Both the position numbers and the translations under genes were made by a program. A stretch of 64,000 bases of DNA from Kalaharituber pfeilii. Its lineage: Eukaryota > Ascomycota > Pezizomycetes > Pezizales > Pezizaceae. The notes under the pieces are model-generated. The model did no database searches, was not told where the DNA came from, and worked only from the letters and a program-made list of their open reading frames with translations. This document shows, piece by piece, positions 46,791 through 58,429 of the stretch (positions within the stretch are counted from its first letter, which is position 1; every line of letters begins with the position of its first letter). The stretch covers positions 1 to 64,000 of the forward strand of contig WHUZ01000016.1 of the NCBI GenBank assembly GCA_015179045.1, given 5' to 3'.

Positions 46791-49652
46791 CTTTCCGAAC
46801 ATAAATACCTCGTGTTAGCGGCACTCACAGCCAACTGCAGCCTCGGCACCATCCCCACTTTGTGTTTCCATCTAGAAAATATAAACCATGCCTGTATGTC
46901 CCGACTGTAAGAGAGACAGTAAATGATTCCGCAAATACAATTCAAGCAATTTAGTTCAATTTACCTATCCCAGAGGTGGAAGCTGCATGCTGTAGTACTT
47001 AACCAACCAGCTTGAAGCGGTGCTAAAGCAGAACTGCGGGCCACCAAGGACTTCAGCCGCACACATGCGTTGCAGTATCAGCTGGATGCATGCCGATGTG
47101 CCAGTGTCCCTACTGCGAATCTAGGGAATGCGTTTATTATGCAGACAATTCCCTACTGTAGTGATCGTTGCTTTGGTAATTTAGAGGAAGGTGCGCAGTA
47201 CTAGCCAAAGAAAAACAAAAAAAATACTGTAATTCACCACCAAGCGGGCCACACCGGCAATCGGGACACCTTCATCACCAAAACTGCACAACTTTCGCAC
47301 TCAACATCTGAACAACCACAATAGCATTTGTTAATGTGCTTTATGTAGTTAGCAATCAAAGGGTCATTCTTGTGATCTAGCACTTGTGCCTGCTCAAAAA
47401 TTGTAGATGCGAAGAAATTATGGCTGGTCGCATTTCTATCAGAAGGCTTGGCATTTATTTGCCCATACAAAATGTTCGCAAGACTAGAATGTAGTCCTAC
47501 TCTTCAATGCTAATTGCATTACCTATGATATTATATGTCAAGAGTCATCTGAAGAGCCGTAGTAAGGTAGTGTATTAATTTGGCTTAATCTGTTGAACTG
47601 TAGATTTGGCAACACAATTTATCTACTTTGGGGGGGTTGTTCTCCTACAAACGCTCTCTATGGGAATATGCTATTGTGAAAAATTTCACAATCACTACAG
47701 GTATTACCTAACTATGTTGCCCATATATTCTTAATGAGCGATCCTGTTGCATGTGAGTGTCAGGATTTTTTTAATGTATTTATTGCAGGTGTAGCGTACA
47801 GAATTCAATGGCGGAGTACAACCTTTTGCGGTCTTGTGCAAATCGAGCAGGCAGAAATAATTTCAGGAGCGTGGCACTTCAACGCTGCGCTACCCTTCAT
47901 AAGATTTTCTACAATGGCTATGGGGCTGTTTCAATGCATTGGGCTCGATGGGGTAACATATCACTCGATAGTTAATTTGTTAGGAGCAAATGGAGACAAA
48001 ACAATGATGCGGATACTCTCGTAATCCAGCATCCAAGCGTCTTCTCAGCCGTGCAGCCCCACATCTTGGCATTTTCCTTCCGCCAGCCTTTGTAGTACAA
48101 AGGAAATATTACGGGTGTGGCATTTGTAGCCAGTTTTGCGAGCTGAGGATACCCATTAAAATGCTTGATGCAAGAAATTTCTGCATTTCTCATATTGTCA
48201 CTGACTTCAGCCTTTTCGCATGCAAATTACTTGGATACCCGTTGGTGTTGGTCACAATAATTGACATTTACTCATGCGAAAGTAATTGCTCGAAGACTGT
48301 GAAAGGCGTGCGAGAATGTGCTCAAAATGACTTGTGGCTTCGGTCCAAATTCAAACAATTCGGAAGCGTTTAGTGTCGCTTTTTGGATGGAAGATTCAGA
48401 TCCTTCTCACTCAATCCCGTACATTTTCTAGGCACAGTGTAGTCTCGTAACCAGGGCACAGTGAATATGCGAGCTCAAGTGTAGGCCTTCATGAAGTGGA
48501 GTTGAGTCTCACTAAATTGTCGATACCGACAGCGAGAGGGCCTCTGCTGCAGAGGCTGCGACACCAAGGTAGGCTTAATGCTTGAGTTCCGTCCGCTCGC
48601 TTTCAATTCCTCCGATTGGTTGATCGTAAAATTTAGCGAACCTACATGCATCCAGTCAACCCTACATTCATATTCTCTGGTTGGTACAGTATCCTGGCTT
48701 TGTCAAGCAATAACAACGTATGGTAGAACCTAGGAGCAATGGATTGTGAAATGTACTGTAATAGCGCACTGACTTGACATACCTATGTGAATTAGGACTG
48801 GTACTATACCTTCACTGGAGAAAATTCTGGAAGCATTATTGTTCACAGATGGACCTTTATACGGGGACCTAGATATTTGTGGAATAGAAGGTCCCTTTGT
48901 GATCACAGCCTGTTGCAGATGTCCTCGACCTGGAGCCACGAGAATCGAAAGAATCTCTATATACACTGCATATAGTATTCCATGAGTTGCGGATGAATAC
49001 TTGTATTCGATTGGGCTCTACCTCGCTATTCACAAATATTCCCGCTCTTGCCCAAGTAATAAAGGTGTCTTTTGCGGGAGTTCCGAGAATTGTGCATTTG
49101 CCTTGCACTGAGGCCGTGCAACAAGACTATTGCGTATGCGTGCTTCCAAATCTCCCGCATTTGGCATCGATGCTTGCGGCGCTAAACCGACCGAGGAAGT
49201 GCTCTCAGCTCCTAGCCTGCACCAACCGCACCCCCGAGCATTGAAGCCTAGGCACCTGCGTGTGTCATCATACCTAGACTGTTTGGATTTAACTGGATCT
49301 ATTACTTCGCTGATACTCTACGTACAAGCGATCGTTAACTATTTGGGCCACCCGGGCTGAAATATTATGCTAAATTGCAAACTGCTGGTGCAGTATGTTT
49401 CAGAAAAACCCAGCAGAGGACGGGGTCACGTACTAATGTAGTAGAACGGTATTGAACTGTGAAAGATTGACATCCTAGGTTGGCCTAGCGTGAAAGTTGC
49501 AGTGCTGAGGCTCAGAATTGCCATCACACGAGGAGACAAGCGGTCAGCATGATAGTTGCAATCCCACAAACAATCACCACTGACTTACAAGTAACACTTT
49601 GCGAAAAATCTCCCATCCAGAATACACCACAACCTTGCAGCAGCTAATAACG
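46791..49652. other. Upstream region of the copy-B NLR
   Basis: Counterpart of 18961-21224 plus the foldback-type insertion at 47228-47816. Small rearrangements relative to copy A occur at 48440-48454 and around 48890-48960. Open frames are not shared between copies. The last 150 bp is conserved and is the likely promoter and leader of the NLR. Confidence 0.5.
47228..47816. mobile_element. Foldback-family insertion, only in copy B, with TAC duplication
   Basis: TAC flanks the insert (47225-47227 and 47817-47819). Copy A has the uninterrupted TAC at 19429-19431, giving a clean empty site. The insert starts TGTAATTCACCACC and follows the left arm and core of the element at 337-1148, but ends before that element's right arm, so it lacks the long inverted repeat. 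No transposase is encoded. Confidence 0.85.
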
Positions 49653-52600
49653 ATGGTCGGAGGGAAAGAAATCAGCAAAGCATCGGTCCCCAAGCAAAGA
49701 AAAAGGGATCGGTTGCTGAAGCCATTCAGGCGAGACGACCGAAGTCACTCCCCAAGTCGTAGTGATGGGGATCAGGTTTCGCCTGCGCATGTTCAACAAT
49801 CTCCTCAGAATGTACAAGGAAAAGCGGATAAAGAAGAGCAGGTGAATGCTCCTGGGCCCGCAGGACAGCGGAATGCCGAAGGTTCAACCCCCCCCTCGTC
49901 GCCCCCAAAAATAGAGTTCCGGGAGAGGAGACCTAATTCATTAGCATCAGATGCGGAGGAGGAGAAGCATTTCCCTCACTACAAACCTTGCCAAACCAAC
50001 CTTCCGACCGCATCAGCCGGACAGCAGGACAAAGTTTCTGTCAATTTATGGGTGGAAGCGCATGAAAGTCTTCCGGAGGAAAACAAAAGGATCCTGGTGG
50101 ACTGCGGAATAATCATCAATGCAAAATCTAGCCAAACCGGATTTCTGGATGAAATTCTGAGTGTTGCAAAGGAGGCAAAAGAGAAAGCGGAAGCGAAAAG
50201 TGGAAAATTTAAGTTTGGGAGCATGGAAATAGATTTGGGTCAAAAGATGCAAGCAATAATCTGCTGGATTGATAAGTTCAAGACTATTGGGGACATAGTC
50301 GTACAATATGATCCAGTGCATGCTGCGTTGCCTTGGGCGGGGGTTAGATTTATCTTGCAGGTAAGTAAATTTCGATACAGCTCCCCTTTTGCCTCTTTGG
50401 GATAGATTCCACCTATCTACCTATCATGTGGTGGATTGAGGCAAGTTGTTGCCACAATACTAACAGAATTTGGTCCGCCAGATTATTGTTGACAGACAGG
50501 AATCTATGGAAGCAGCACTCATTGGAATAGAACGCATTACTATGCTCATTAGCCAAGGTACCATATATGAGCAGTTATATCTAACAATTGAGGAACCGTC
50601 TACCCAGGGGAGGGATGCAAAGACCACCCTTTACAGAGCTCTTATAAAGTTATATGCAGCGATCCTGACTCTGTTGAGCATTCTCATGCGAAATTTTATG
50701 AGTAACGCAGGTACGTGGTATCCTCCTGTACTATAAGGCTATACGTCTGCTAAGTACAATGCAAAAATCATTTATATACATTAGCGAAACGTATTCTAAG
50801 AAGTGCAATCAATCCGGGTGCCATTGTAGAAAAACTGAAAGCATTAGATGGTCCAGAGGCCGCAGTGAACGCAGCAGCTGGAGTAGTGGAATCGTGCTGT
50901 AGGTTTCCTCCAATACAACTTTCATGATGCTCTGCCGCTAATTGAGCTGTACCACTTGGAATACAGATCGGGCAGAGTCAAGACATTTCCATAAAGGTGC
51001 GGGGTTGCAATCACTACGCATGATATATTCACTCTAAACTTCGCGGTTTATTCAGAAACTTTCAAGGATCTCAAAATGCTTCTGAAAAGCTTTGAGGCTA
51101 TCCTAAACCGAGTGGACACAACTGTTGCTAAGATGTACCGGAGAATTGAAGGTATATAAGTATTCTGTCTCGAAATTAAACCCTATACAGGAAATATTGA
51201 CTTATTCCTGGTGTCTAGACACGGAGAGAGTCAAGATCCTTGAATGGTTATCCAATATCCCGTATCGAGGCCACCATGACCATGCCCAAGAGGGCCGTGT
51301 GAAGAGTACTGGACAATGGCTTCTTAAACGACAAGAATTTCAAAGTTGGCTGAGGTCACAGCAGTCAGAAATGTTATGGCTGCACGGAATTCGTGAGTTG
51401 AACTTGTCATCATTCCTATACAAAGAGAATTGCTAACCAACCGACTTCAGCTGGTGCTGGAAAGACAAAGCTCATGTGAGTATTAAGTCCTATATTTGCA
51501 AGGCAGGCTGCTAATATAACTTTGGTGATAAATAGCTCTGCTGTTATTGATCATCTGCAACCAAAGGTGGACAAAGTCTCATTCTTCTATTGTAAGCGGG
51601 ACGAAGAGCTCCGGCGGGATAAGCAGCAAATTTTACTCGCTCTAGTGAAACAGCTTGCATGTCCTGACAATGAGACAATCTGTACCATAGTACAGGAAAT
51701 TTACGAGAAGGAGCGGAAAGATCCTTCTGCAAGGAGGCATCTTCCCTTTGATGCAACAACCACCCTTCTTACCCAATTGGTAGACTGCTACCGAGAACCT
51801 ATCATTGTCCTAGATGCTTTGGATGAATGTCCCCAAAAGACCATTATAGACATTCTCGATGCATTCTTCACCCTCATGAAGGCTTCGAAGGTTTCTGTGA
51901 AGGTGCTGGTGTCCAGCCGCCACAGCCTAGATATTGAGATTCGCATGCGGAATGTTCCTCATGTATGCATTGAAGCACGAGACAATGCTCAGGATATTCG
52001 AAATTATGTGGAAACTGAGTTAGATACTCGAATCAAGGCAAAGAGGTTGCTCCAGGGAAAGGTGTCACCAAACCTTAGAATAAAGATCAAGGAAGTGCTT
52101 CTAAGTCGCGCTAAGGGAATGTAAGTTATGTATCTATCTTATCTTCATCTATGAAAGGCTTTCTTTATGATACCATAGTACCTTGAAAGTGAGGGACTGT
52201 TATTGCTTTCCGGATACTTACAATCACACTAGGTTCCTCTGGGTTGATTATCAGTTACAAGAGCTCTGTAGCTTATGCCTTGAGCGGGATGTTCTTGTGC
52301 GGCTGGGAAAGCTTCCTAAGGATTTGACCGAAGTTTATCATGAAATCATGGCTTCAATAAAATCCCAACCTGGGAGTGCGCCTATCCTTGCAGAGCGCGC
52401 CCTGAAGTGGATGCTAGTTTCCTTGGAACCATTGGGGCCTGAGAAATTGTGTGCAGCTTCGGAGGTAGACTCAACGCTGCCCATAAATCAAACCGGTGAA
52501 GACACAGAAACCACAGGCATAGGGGTTGAAGTTGAGGTTCTCCTCAGCTTTTGTTCGGGATTACTTGTTTTAGACAAGTCTCTTAGAGTCATTCGCTTTG

Positions 52601-55259
52601 CGCACTTGTCCGTACAAGAATATCTAGAAACAAGGATTGATGGGTGGGGTGTTGTGGACGCTCAACTTCTTGTCGCTGAGGCTTGTTTATGGATCCTCCA
52701 AAGGTACGAGAATAGCTTAGAATCTTTCGAGAATGGCTTTTAACAGGCTCTGAGGATAGGTCAGAAGTGTACAAGGACCACTTAAAAGAGAAAAAGAGTG
52801 TGCAGCACCAGCAAATTCTCTATAGGTACTCCGCTAACTACTGGTTTAAACACTGCCGGTCTTATCAGTGTTTAATTACGCCCTTACCTGCAGCCGATAC
52901 AACAGCGGCTGCTTCACAGCATCCTCGGGAACTCCAATTGCTGCACAGCTTCTTGGGTTCTTTGAATGCCCCAAGTGAAGCTTACGTGAAGTGGGTAAAA
53001 TCGTTAGAGGGGCGGTATGAGTGGCAGATCAGGAAGTCAGTGAGGTCAATCCCGCTACGACCCGTTTTTGCCGCGGCAATGGGTGGCCTGGGAGAGTTGA
53101 TAAGCCACTTGTGGTGTTCAGAGGAGATCAATATGCACGAACGGAATAGTGGCGATGAATCCCTGATTGATTTGGCTGCTATGAGCGGAGAAAAATGGGT
53201 AGTAAAACAAATGCTGGATCGAGGAACTGATGTGAACTCTACGGGTGGCAAGTATGGAACTGCCCTGGGTGCAGCTGCATATCGGGGACATAAGGAAATT
53301 GTCACACTCCTGCTGGATCGAGGGGCTGATGTGAACTCTGCGGGTGGCAAGTATGGAACTGCTCTGGTTATAGCGGCATATCAGAGAGATAAGGAAATGG
53401 TCACACTCTTGCTGGACCGAGGGGCTGATGTGAACTCTGCGGGTGGCGAGTATGGAACTGCTCTGGTTACGGCGGCATATCAGAGAGATAAGAAAATGAT
53501 CACACTCCTGCTGGACCGAGGGGCTGATGTGAACTCTACGGCTGGCGAGTATGGAACTGCTCTGGTTAAGGCGGTATATCAGAGAGATAAGGAAATGGTC
53601 ACATTCCTGCTGGATCGAGGGGCTGATGTGAACTCTGCGGGTGGCGAGTATGGTACTGCCCTGGGTGTAGCGGCATCTGAGGGACATGAGGAAATTGTCA
53701 CACTCCTGCTGGATCGAGGTGCTGATGTGAACTCTGCGGGTGGCAAGTATGGATCTGCCCTGGGTGCAGCTGCATACGGGGGAGAAAAGGAAATTGTCAC
53801 ACTCCTGCTGGATCGAGGTGCTGATGTGAACTCTGCGGGTGGCAAGTATGGATCTGCCCTGGGTGCAGCTGCATACGGGGGAGAAAAGGAAATTGTCACA
53901 CTCCTGCTGGATCGAGGGGCTTATGTGAACTCTGCGGGTGGCAATTATGGTACTGCCCTGGGTGCAGCTGCATATTGGGGACATAAGGAAATTGTCACAC
54001 TCCTGCTGGATCAAGGGGCTGATGTGAACTCTGCGGGTGGCGAGCATAGAACTGCCCTGGGTGCAGCTGCATATCAGGGATATACAGAAATTGTCACACT
54101 CCTGCTGGATCGAGGGGCTGATGTGAACTCTGCGGGTGGCGAGTATGGTACTGCCCTGGGTGCAGCGGCATCTGAGGGACATGAGGAAATTGTCACACTC
54201 CTGCTGGATCGAGGGGCTGATGTGAACTCTGCGGGTGGCCAGTATGGTACTGCCCTGGGTGCAGCGGCATCTGAGGGACATGAGGAAATTGTCACCCTCC
54301 TGCTGGATCGAGGGGCTGATGTGAACTCTGCGGGTGGCCAGTATGGTACTGCCCTGGGTGCAGCGGCATCTGAGGGACATGAGGAAATTGTCACACTCCT
54401 GCTGGATCGAGGGGCTGATGTGAACTCTGCGGGTGGCGAGTATGGAACTGCCCTGGGTGCAGCTGCATATTGGGGACATAAGGAAATTGTCACACTCCTG
54501 CTGGATCAAGGGGCTGATGTGAACTCTGCGGGTGGTAAGTATGGAACTGCCCTGGGTGCAGCTGCATACGGGGGAGAAAAGGAAATTGTCACACTCCTGC
54601 TGGATCGAGGGGCTGATGTGAACTCTGCGGGTGGCAAGTATGGAACTGCCCTGGGCGCAGCTGCAGCAACTGCATGGTGGGAAAATAAGCAAATTGTCAC
54701 ACTCCTGCTGGATCGAGGGGCTGATGTGAACTCTGCGGGTGGCGAGTATGGTACTGCCCTGGGTGCAGCGGCATCTGAGGGACATGAGGAAATTGTCACC
54801 CTCCTGCTGGATCGAGGTGCTGATGTGAACTCTGCGGGTGGCGAGTATGGAACTGCCCTGGGTGCAGCTGCATATTGGGGACATAAGGAAATTGTCACAC
54901 TCCTGCTGGATCGAGGGGCTGATGTGAACTCTGCGGGTGGCGAGTATGGAACTGCCTTGGGTGCAGCTGCATATTGGGGATATAAGGACATTGTCACACT
55001 CCTGCTGGATCGGGGGGCTGATGTGAACTCTGCGGGTGGCAAGTATGGAACTGCCCTGGGTGCAGCTGCATCCGGGGGAGAAAAGGAAATTGTCACACTC
55101 CTGCTGGACCGAGGTGCTGATGTGAACTCTGCGGGTGGCGAGTATGGAACTGCCCTCCATGCAGCGACATCTGAGGGACACCAGGAAATTGTCAAAATCC
55201 TGCTGGATCGAGGAACCGATCCAAGTCCTACTGTCCCGAAGGTATCATCCCACCCTTGA
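49653..55259 (+). CDS. NACHT-ankyrin NOD-like receptor, copy B (intact model)
   Basis: A STAND-type NLR of 1651 residues. Exons: 49653-50360, 50482-50710, 50785-50902, 50947-50996, 51056-51151, 51219-51392, 51451-51475, 51536-52120, 52233-52703, 52760-55259; lengths sum to a multiple of three and all junctions keep frame. The 44-nt intron 50903-50946 is the least certain. Residues 1-110 are basic, Ser/Pro/Gln-rich and probably disordered. Residues about 120-430 resemble NACHT_N (ALPWAGVRFILQ, YEQLYL, LIKLYAAILTLLS). NACHT follows: Walker A GIPGAGKTKL near 460, Walker B IIVLDALDEC near 556, then KVLVSSR and GMFLWVDYQLQEL. A helical linker precedes 20 ankyrin repeats (about 970-1632) and a short PSPTVPK tail. 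Fungal NLRs of this form detect non-self through the repeats and oligomerise by the NACHT; ligand and output here are unknown. I chose the ATG at 49653 because earlier in-frame starts are only TTG. Confidence 0.85.
53213..55201 (+). repeat. 99-bp ankyrin repeat array, copy B (20 units)
   Basis: Twenty tandem 99-bp units; one (unit 15, about 54600-54707) has a 9-bp in-frame insertion. Units 6 and 7 encode identical peptides, as do 11 and 12. The frame LLDRGADVNSAGG and KEIVTL is nearly invariant. Differences collect at the residue after AGG (K, E, Q or N) and in the segment after AAA (YWGHK, SEGHE, YGGEK, YQRDK). The period being a multiple of three also leaves long open frames on the reverse strand. 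Confidence 0.95.
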
Positions 55260-56042
55260 TTGGGTAGGCCACGAAGTATGTTAAGCATACCCGGTATCAG
55301 CATACCCTCGATATCAACATACAATGTCCGATCCGAAGTGCAAATAACGGTATTTTCGTACTAGCATTTGCTTTATTTTATTTTTTTTTTTTTTGTTCGT
55401 TTGTCTGTATATGGGCTTGTAACGAGACTTATCTACGTTTATTTTAGGTACTTATCGATGAGAATTATTCCTGTGCAGCCCCCTCCTGATTGTTAAAAGT
55501 TCTGTCTATGCTACTCACTTCCTTATTCACCCTTTGTTGCAATGTCGCCAAGTGTATTTATCAATCTATTAAGCCCCTTTACCTTTCAAATCATATTCTC
55601 TCACTTCCCATGCCCCCAAACGAGCTTTTCCCATGCTTTTGTATCTGTCCTGCATATATTTACAATGTCTCTCAATTTAAGCATACATATAACCGATATG
55701 TGCATATTATCCCTCCACCACAGCATATGCTTGTACCGCGTGTATACTAGTATTGCAACTGTTGGAGCCAAAGAGAGTTAATCCCGCCCAAAACAATGGC
55801 ATTGGTGGTGCCGCCAGTGATACACTGGAACTATAATTTTAGCACCTTTAGTTCCTATGTTCTACCCCGGAGGAGTTGATGTTTATAAGCTAATATGAGT
55901 GGAGGTCCTAATACGCATTCAAATAGGAAAATACATTTCTCCTCATAATCTGTCCTTGTGATATCCTGCAGCAAATGTTTCTCAATTTGTAAGCCATCCT
56001 TACTCGCCATAGACCATAGGGCGGCATGCGAGTAATGATTTT

Positions 56043-56084
<42 letters not shown>

Positions 56085-57262
56085 CCATCCTTAGCATTCA
56101 GATTGGAAACACGTTTTTGGCAAGCGCTAGGAAGCGAAGGACAGACTTACTAAACACCAGTTGTGAGTATTCTATACGCTTCCGCTTGGCTTTGCATTCT
56201 AGGCGACGAATATATAGGAAGGCGTATACGAGAACTAGAATGACCGATGGTAAGATGAGCTGCGTGAAGCGGCGAGAGGTAAGCGCCCTACCCGAGCAGG
56301 AGAATTCAGGTGATTTGAAGGCTAGTCTGTTCCTGAATAGGCCTTATCGCGAACTGCTAGTGTCGCTGAGTTCGCGAGGTCATCAGTAACAAGAACTGCT
56401 TTTTTTTTTTTTTTTTTTTGTAATGAGATTGCCATTATACCTTCGGAACGAAGTGTACCTTATTTCGTCGTAGGGTAGTCTATTTCCGCAGTGTGCAGTC
56501 ACTTGACAGCAGCCCAGCGACGACTTGGCAGTACAGTACCTCCAAGTGGCTACGCAGCCGTAATATACCCGGAGCACTCGTATGCATGCGATAGCGATTG
56601 CGGAGGGACGGCTAACGTAAGCATGCGCTGAAGAAGGCCCCTCCCTCTGACCTGCCTACCAATCCTGGTTTCGTATACCCATCCGTCCTTCTCCGCCGTT
56701 GATCTTTCAGTGCCCACTTGCACAGGCCTCCGACACCGCCAACACGAACTCCTCACGTCCTTGCACCCTCCCCCTCAAGCTCTCTCAGCCTCCGGCTTAT
56801 TGTTTTTCCCGCAATCAGCTCCCGCAAATCAGTTCACACGTGCAAGACCCGCGATTCACATCTTATTTCGTGCCTCCGGCTGGTAGCCTGTATCCGTGTA
56901 AGCGATCCCCCCCCAAAAAAAAAAATTAAGAGATGATCTTCCTACCTTCTCGGCAGTGCTGATTCAACGGCCTTGTGTGCACCCTTCATACCACAGCACC
57001 TGTTAATTCCATACGGTTGCCTTGCCATGGCCATGGCAAACAGGCCCTTATGTGATATTAAGAGAGAAAAGGAAAAAAAAAAACCATATGGTTGCCCCGA
57101 GCTGCTTCCATATCCTGCTATGAAACTTTCGAATTGCGCAGGCGCGGATCACGGGTTGCGCGACATGGATGAAATGTCGTAAGGCGTGGTGGTTGGCACG
57201 GTAGGCGAGCGCAGCATGTCTGTACGCCAGACACACTTCCAGGGTCCAAGGCAATGGTAATA
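55260..57262. other. Downstream region of the copy-B NLR to the end of the duplication
   Basis: Counterpart of 26140-28104, with a T-run near 55377-55394, a retroposon insertion (56003-56082), a T-run near 56401-56419 and the older retroposon tail near 57023-57084. Open frames are not kept between copies. No gene is supported. Confidence 0.5.
56003..56082 (+). mobile_element. 80-bp retroposon tail, only in copy B
   Basis: AGCCATCCTTA flanks it (55992-56002 and 56083-56093). Copy A has a single AGCCATCCTTA near 26859. The insert is CTCGCCATAGACCATAGGGC, then GGCATGCGAGTAATGA, a T-rich stretch and a poly(A) run: the tail of the second LINE family (as at 33145-33633) in plus orientation. Post-duplication insertion. 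Confidence 0.85.
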
Positions 57263-57436
57263 AGCAGCTTGCGAAGCAACCTAAACCCCGCACACCAGGA
57301 TAATCGTATATGCGTATCCCGACGGTACTACCCACGGTCACTGGTAGTTCTACCTTTTGGTGCAACAGTTTGTGAAACGGTCGGTCGCAACCCAACGCGG
57401 AATAGGTTCTCTTATGTACCTTGACCTCTCTATATA
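57263..57436. other. Right flank just outside the duplication
   Basis: Single-copy sequence between the end of copy B and the pogo-like MITE. No gene. Confidence 0.5.
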
Positions 57437-57833
57437 CAGATTTCCCTTGCTATATAAAAACCGGCCGGTATAGCAAGGTTCCGTTATAGAATAAAATGCT
57501 TGGCAGAATAGAATAGGGATGGGCAGCAAAATAATGTAATTGGGAAGTGGATCGACAACGACAGCCTTAATTTATTTATGTATTATGTTAATAAGCATCT
57601 AGAAGGTGAATGCAATGTGGGTAGCCAAGATTGGACGTATCAGTGTTAGCGCATCCGGTAAAGCAAATATTTTTGTATGGAGACAGTGGGGTAAGTGCCT
57701 GGCAATTCCTGTATTCTTCGTGCGTCCGGTATAGCAAGAGGGTTTTGTATGGGAGCGGGATGTAGCAACCTGAGAGCATCTGCTATAGCAAGGTTTCTAG
57801 TACAACGAGGTCCGGTATAGTAAGGGAAAACTG
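57437..57833. mobile_element. Pogo-like MITE (397 bp) with TA target
   Basis: The ends CAGATTTCCCTTGCTATA and its inverse TATAGTAAGGGAAAACTG form terminal inverted repeats, flanked by TA (57435-57436 and 57834-57835). Ends of the form CAG with a CCCTTNCTATA-like run are typical of pogo/Tigger-type elements. CCGGTATAGCAAG-like motifs recur inside near 57470, 57652, 57727 and 57812, as expected for repeated transposase-binding sites. No transposase is encoded. Confidence 0.8.
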
Positions 57834-57835
57834 TA

Positions 57836-58429
57836 CTTTGAAGTCAATTGATGATGTGATTTTTTTGGACGTCATTTTCTTTCTACCAGAAAGTGATCCA
57901 ATATGCTGGGAGGTAAAAGTTTGAGAAGCACTTATATTATGGCGGTATTCTAAAAATTTTTTAACACTTGCTTCAATTCATTTTCTTGCGGACAAATATT
58001 CCCGACAATTAAAATCCCCCTTCCAGGTATCAAAAAAGGAATCGACATACGGAAAAAGAACCCGGTAAACTAAGGTGCCTTCTATTCGGTTCAGATTTTA
58101 GGTCATGCGTCAGCTCTTGGTCTAACCTAAATTAGGTGTAGCTAAGTCACCTGAACTCTCTAAAACTGGAACTAGAGAAAAAGCGAATTTCTACGTAGCC
58201 TTCAGACTGGTAAAAATAAGAAAGTTCTCTGCAGACAATCGAAAATGATCGACCCATCTGGAGGATTCCAATTTCATGATTTCTCCATTTTCCAGGGGAG
58301 AAAAGAAAACTGAATACCATTTGTATGATGATGGGGTCGATGTTACATGTTTGCGCACGGTTTCCCTGGTAGATCGGTCGGAGTCATGTTGCTTAGCTAT
58401 GTACTGGACATGATTTGCTCGAACACATC
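57836..58429. other. Single-copy spacer
   Basis: AT-rich sequence without a convincing open frame, repeat or regulatory signal. Confidence 0.5.

Larger units (their letters stand above)
28869..57262. repeat. Copy B of the large tandem segmental duplication
   Basis: It is colinear with copy A (4342-28104). It is longer because it keeps about 2.4 kb lost from A (34020-36420), holds a longer ankyrin array (20 against 14 units), and has several insertions absent from A: 31435-31503, 32679-32738, 33145-33633, 47228-47816 and 56003-56082. It ends at the TA at 57261-57262, which corresponds to the TA before the mariner-like element in copy A. Confidence 0.9.

Noticed and set aside
51152..51190. A 39-nt intron ending at the first CAG after 51151 in the NLR
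   Set aside because: It is too short and shifts the frame; ending at 51218 gives a 67-nt intron and an unbroken reading frame, and the same holds in copy A.
52704..52746. A 43-nt intron ending at the AACAG before the last NLR exon
   Set aside because: It leads to a stop within two codons; the acceptor at 52759 keeps the frame in both copies.
53118..55181. A 687-codon open frame on the minus strand across the copy-B ankyrin array (and a 399-codon one at 24862-26061)
   Set aside because: The 99-bp period is a multiple of three, so one stop-free unit keeps every antisense frame open. The peptide has no plausible fold and the plus-strand protein is clearly ankyrin.
53213..55201. Direct repeats as a possible CRISPR array
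   Set aside because: There are no spacers: whole 99-bp units repeat and encode ankyrin repeats in a eukaryotic intron-bearing gene.
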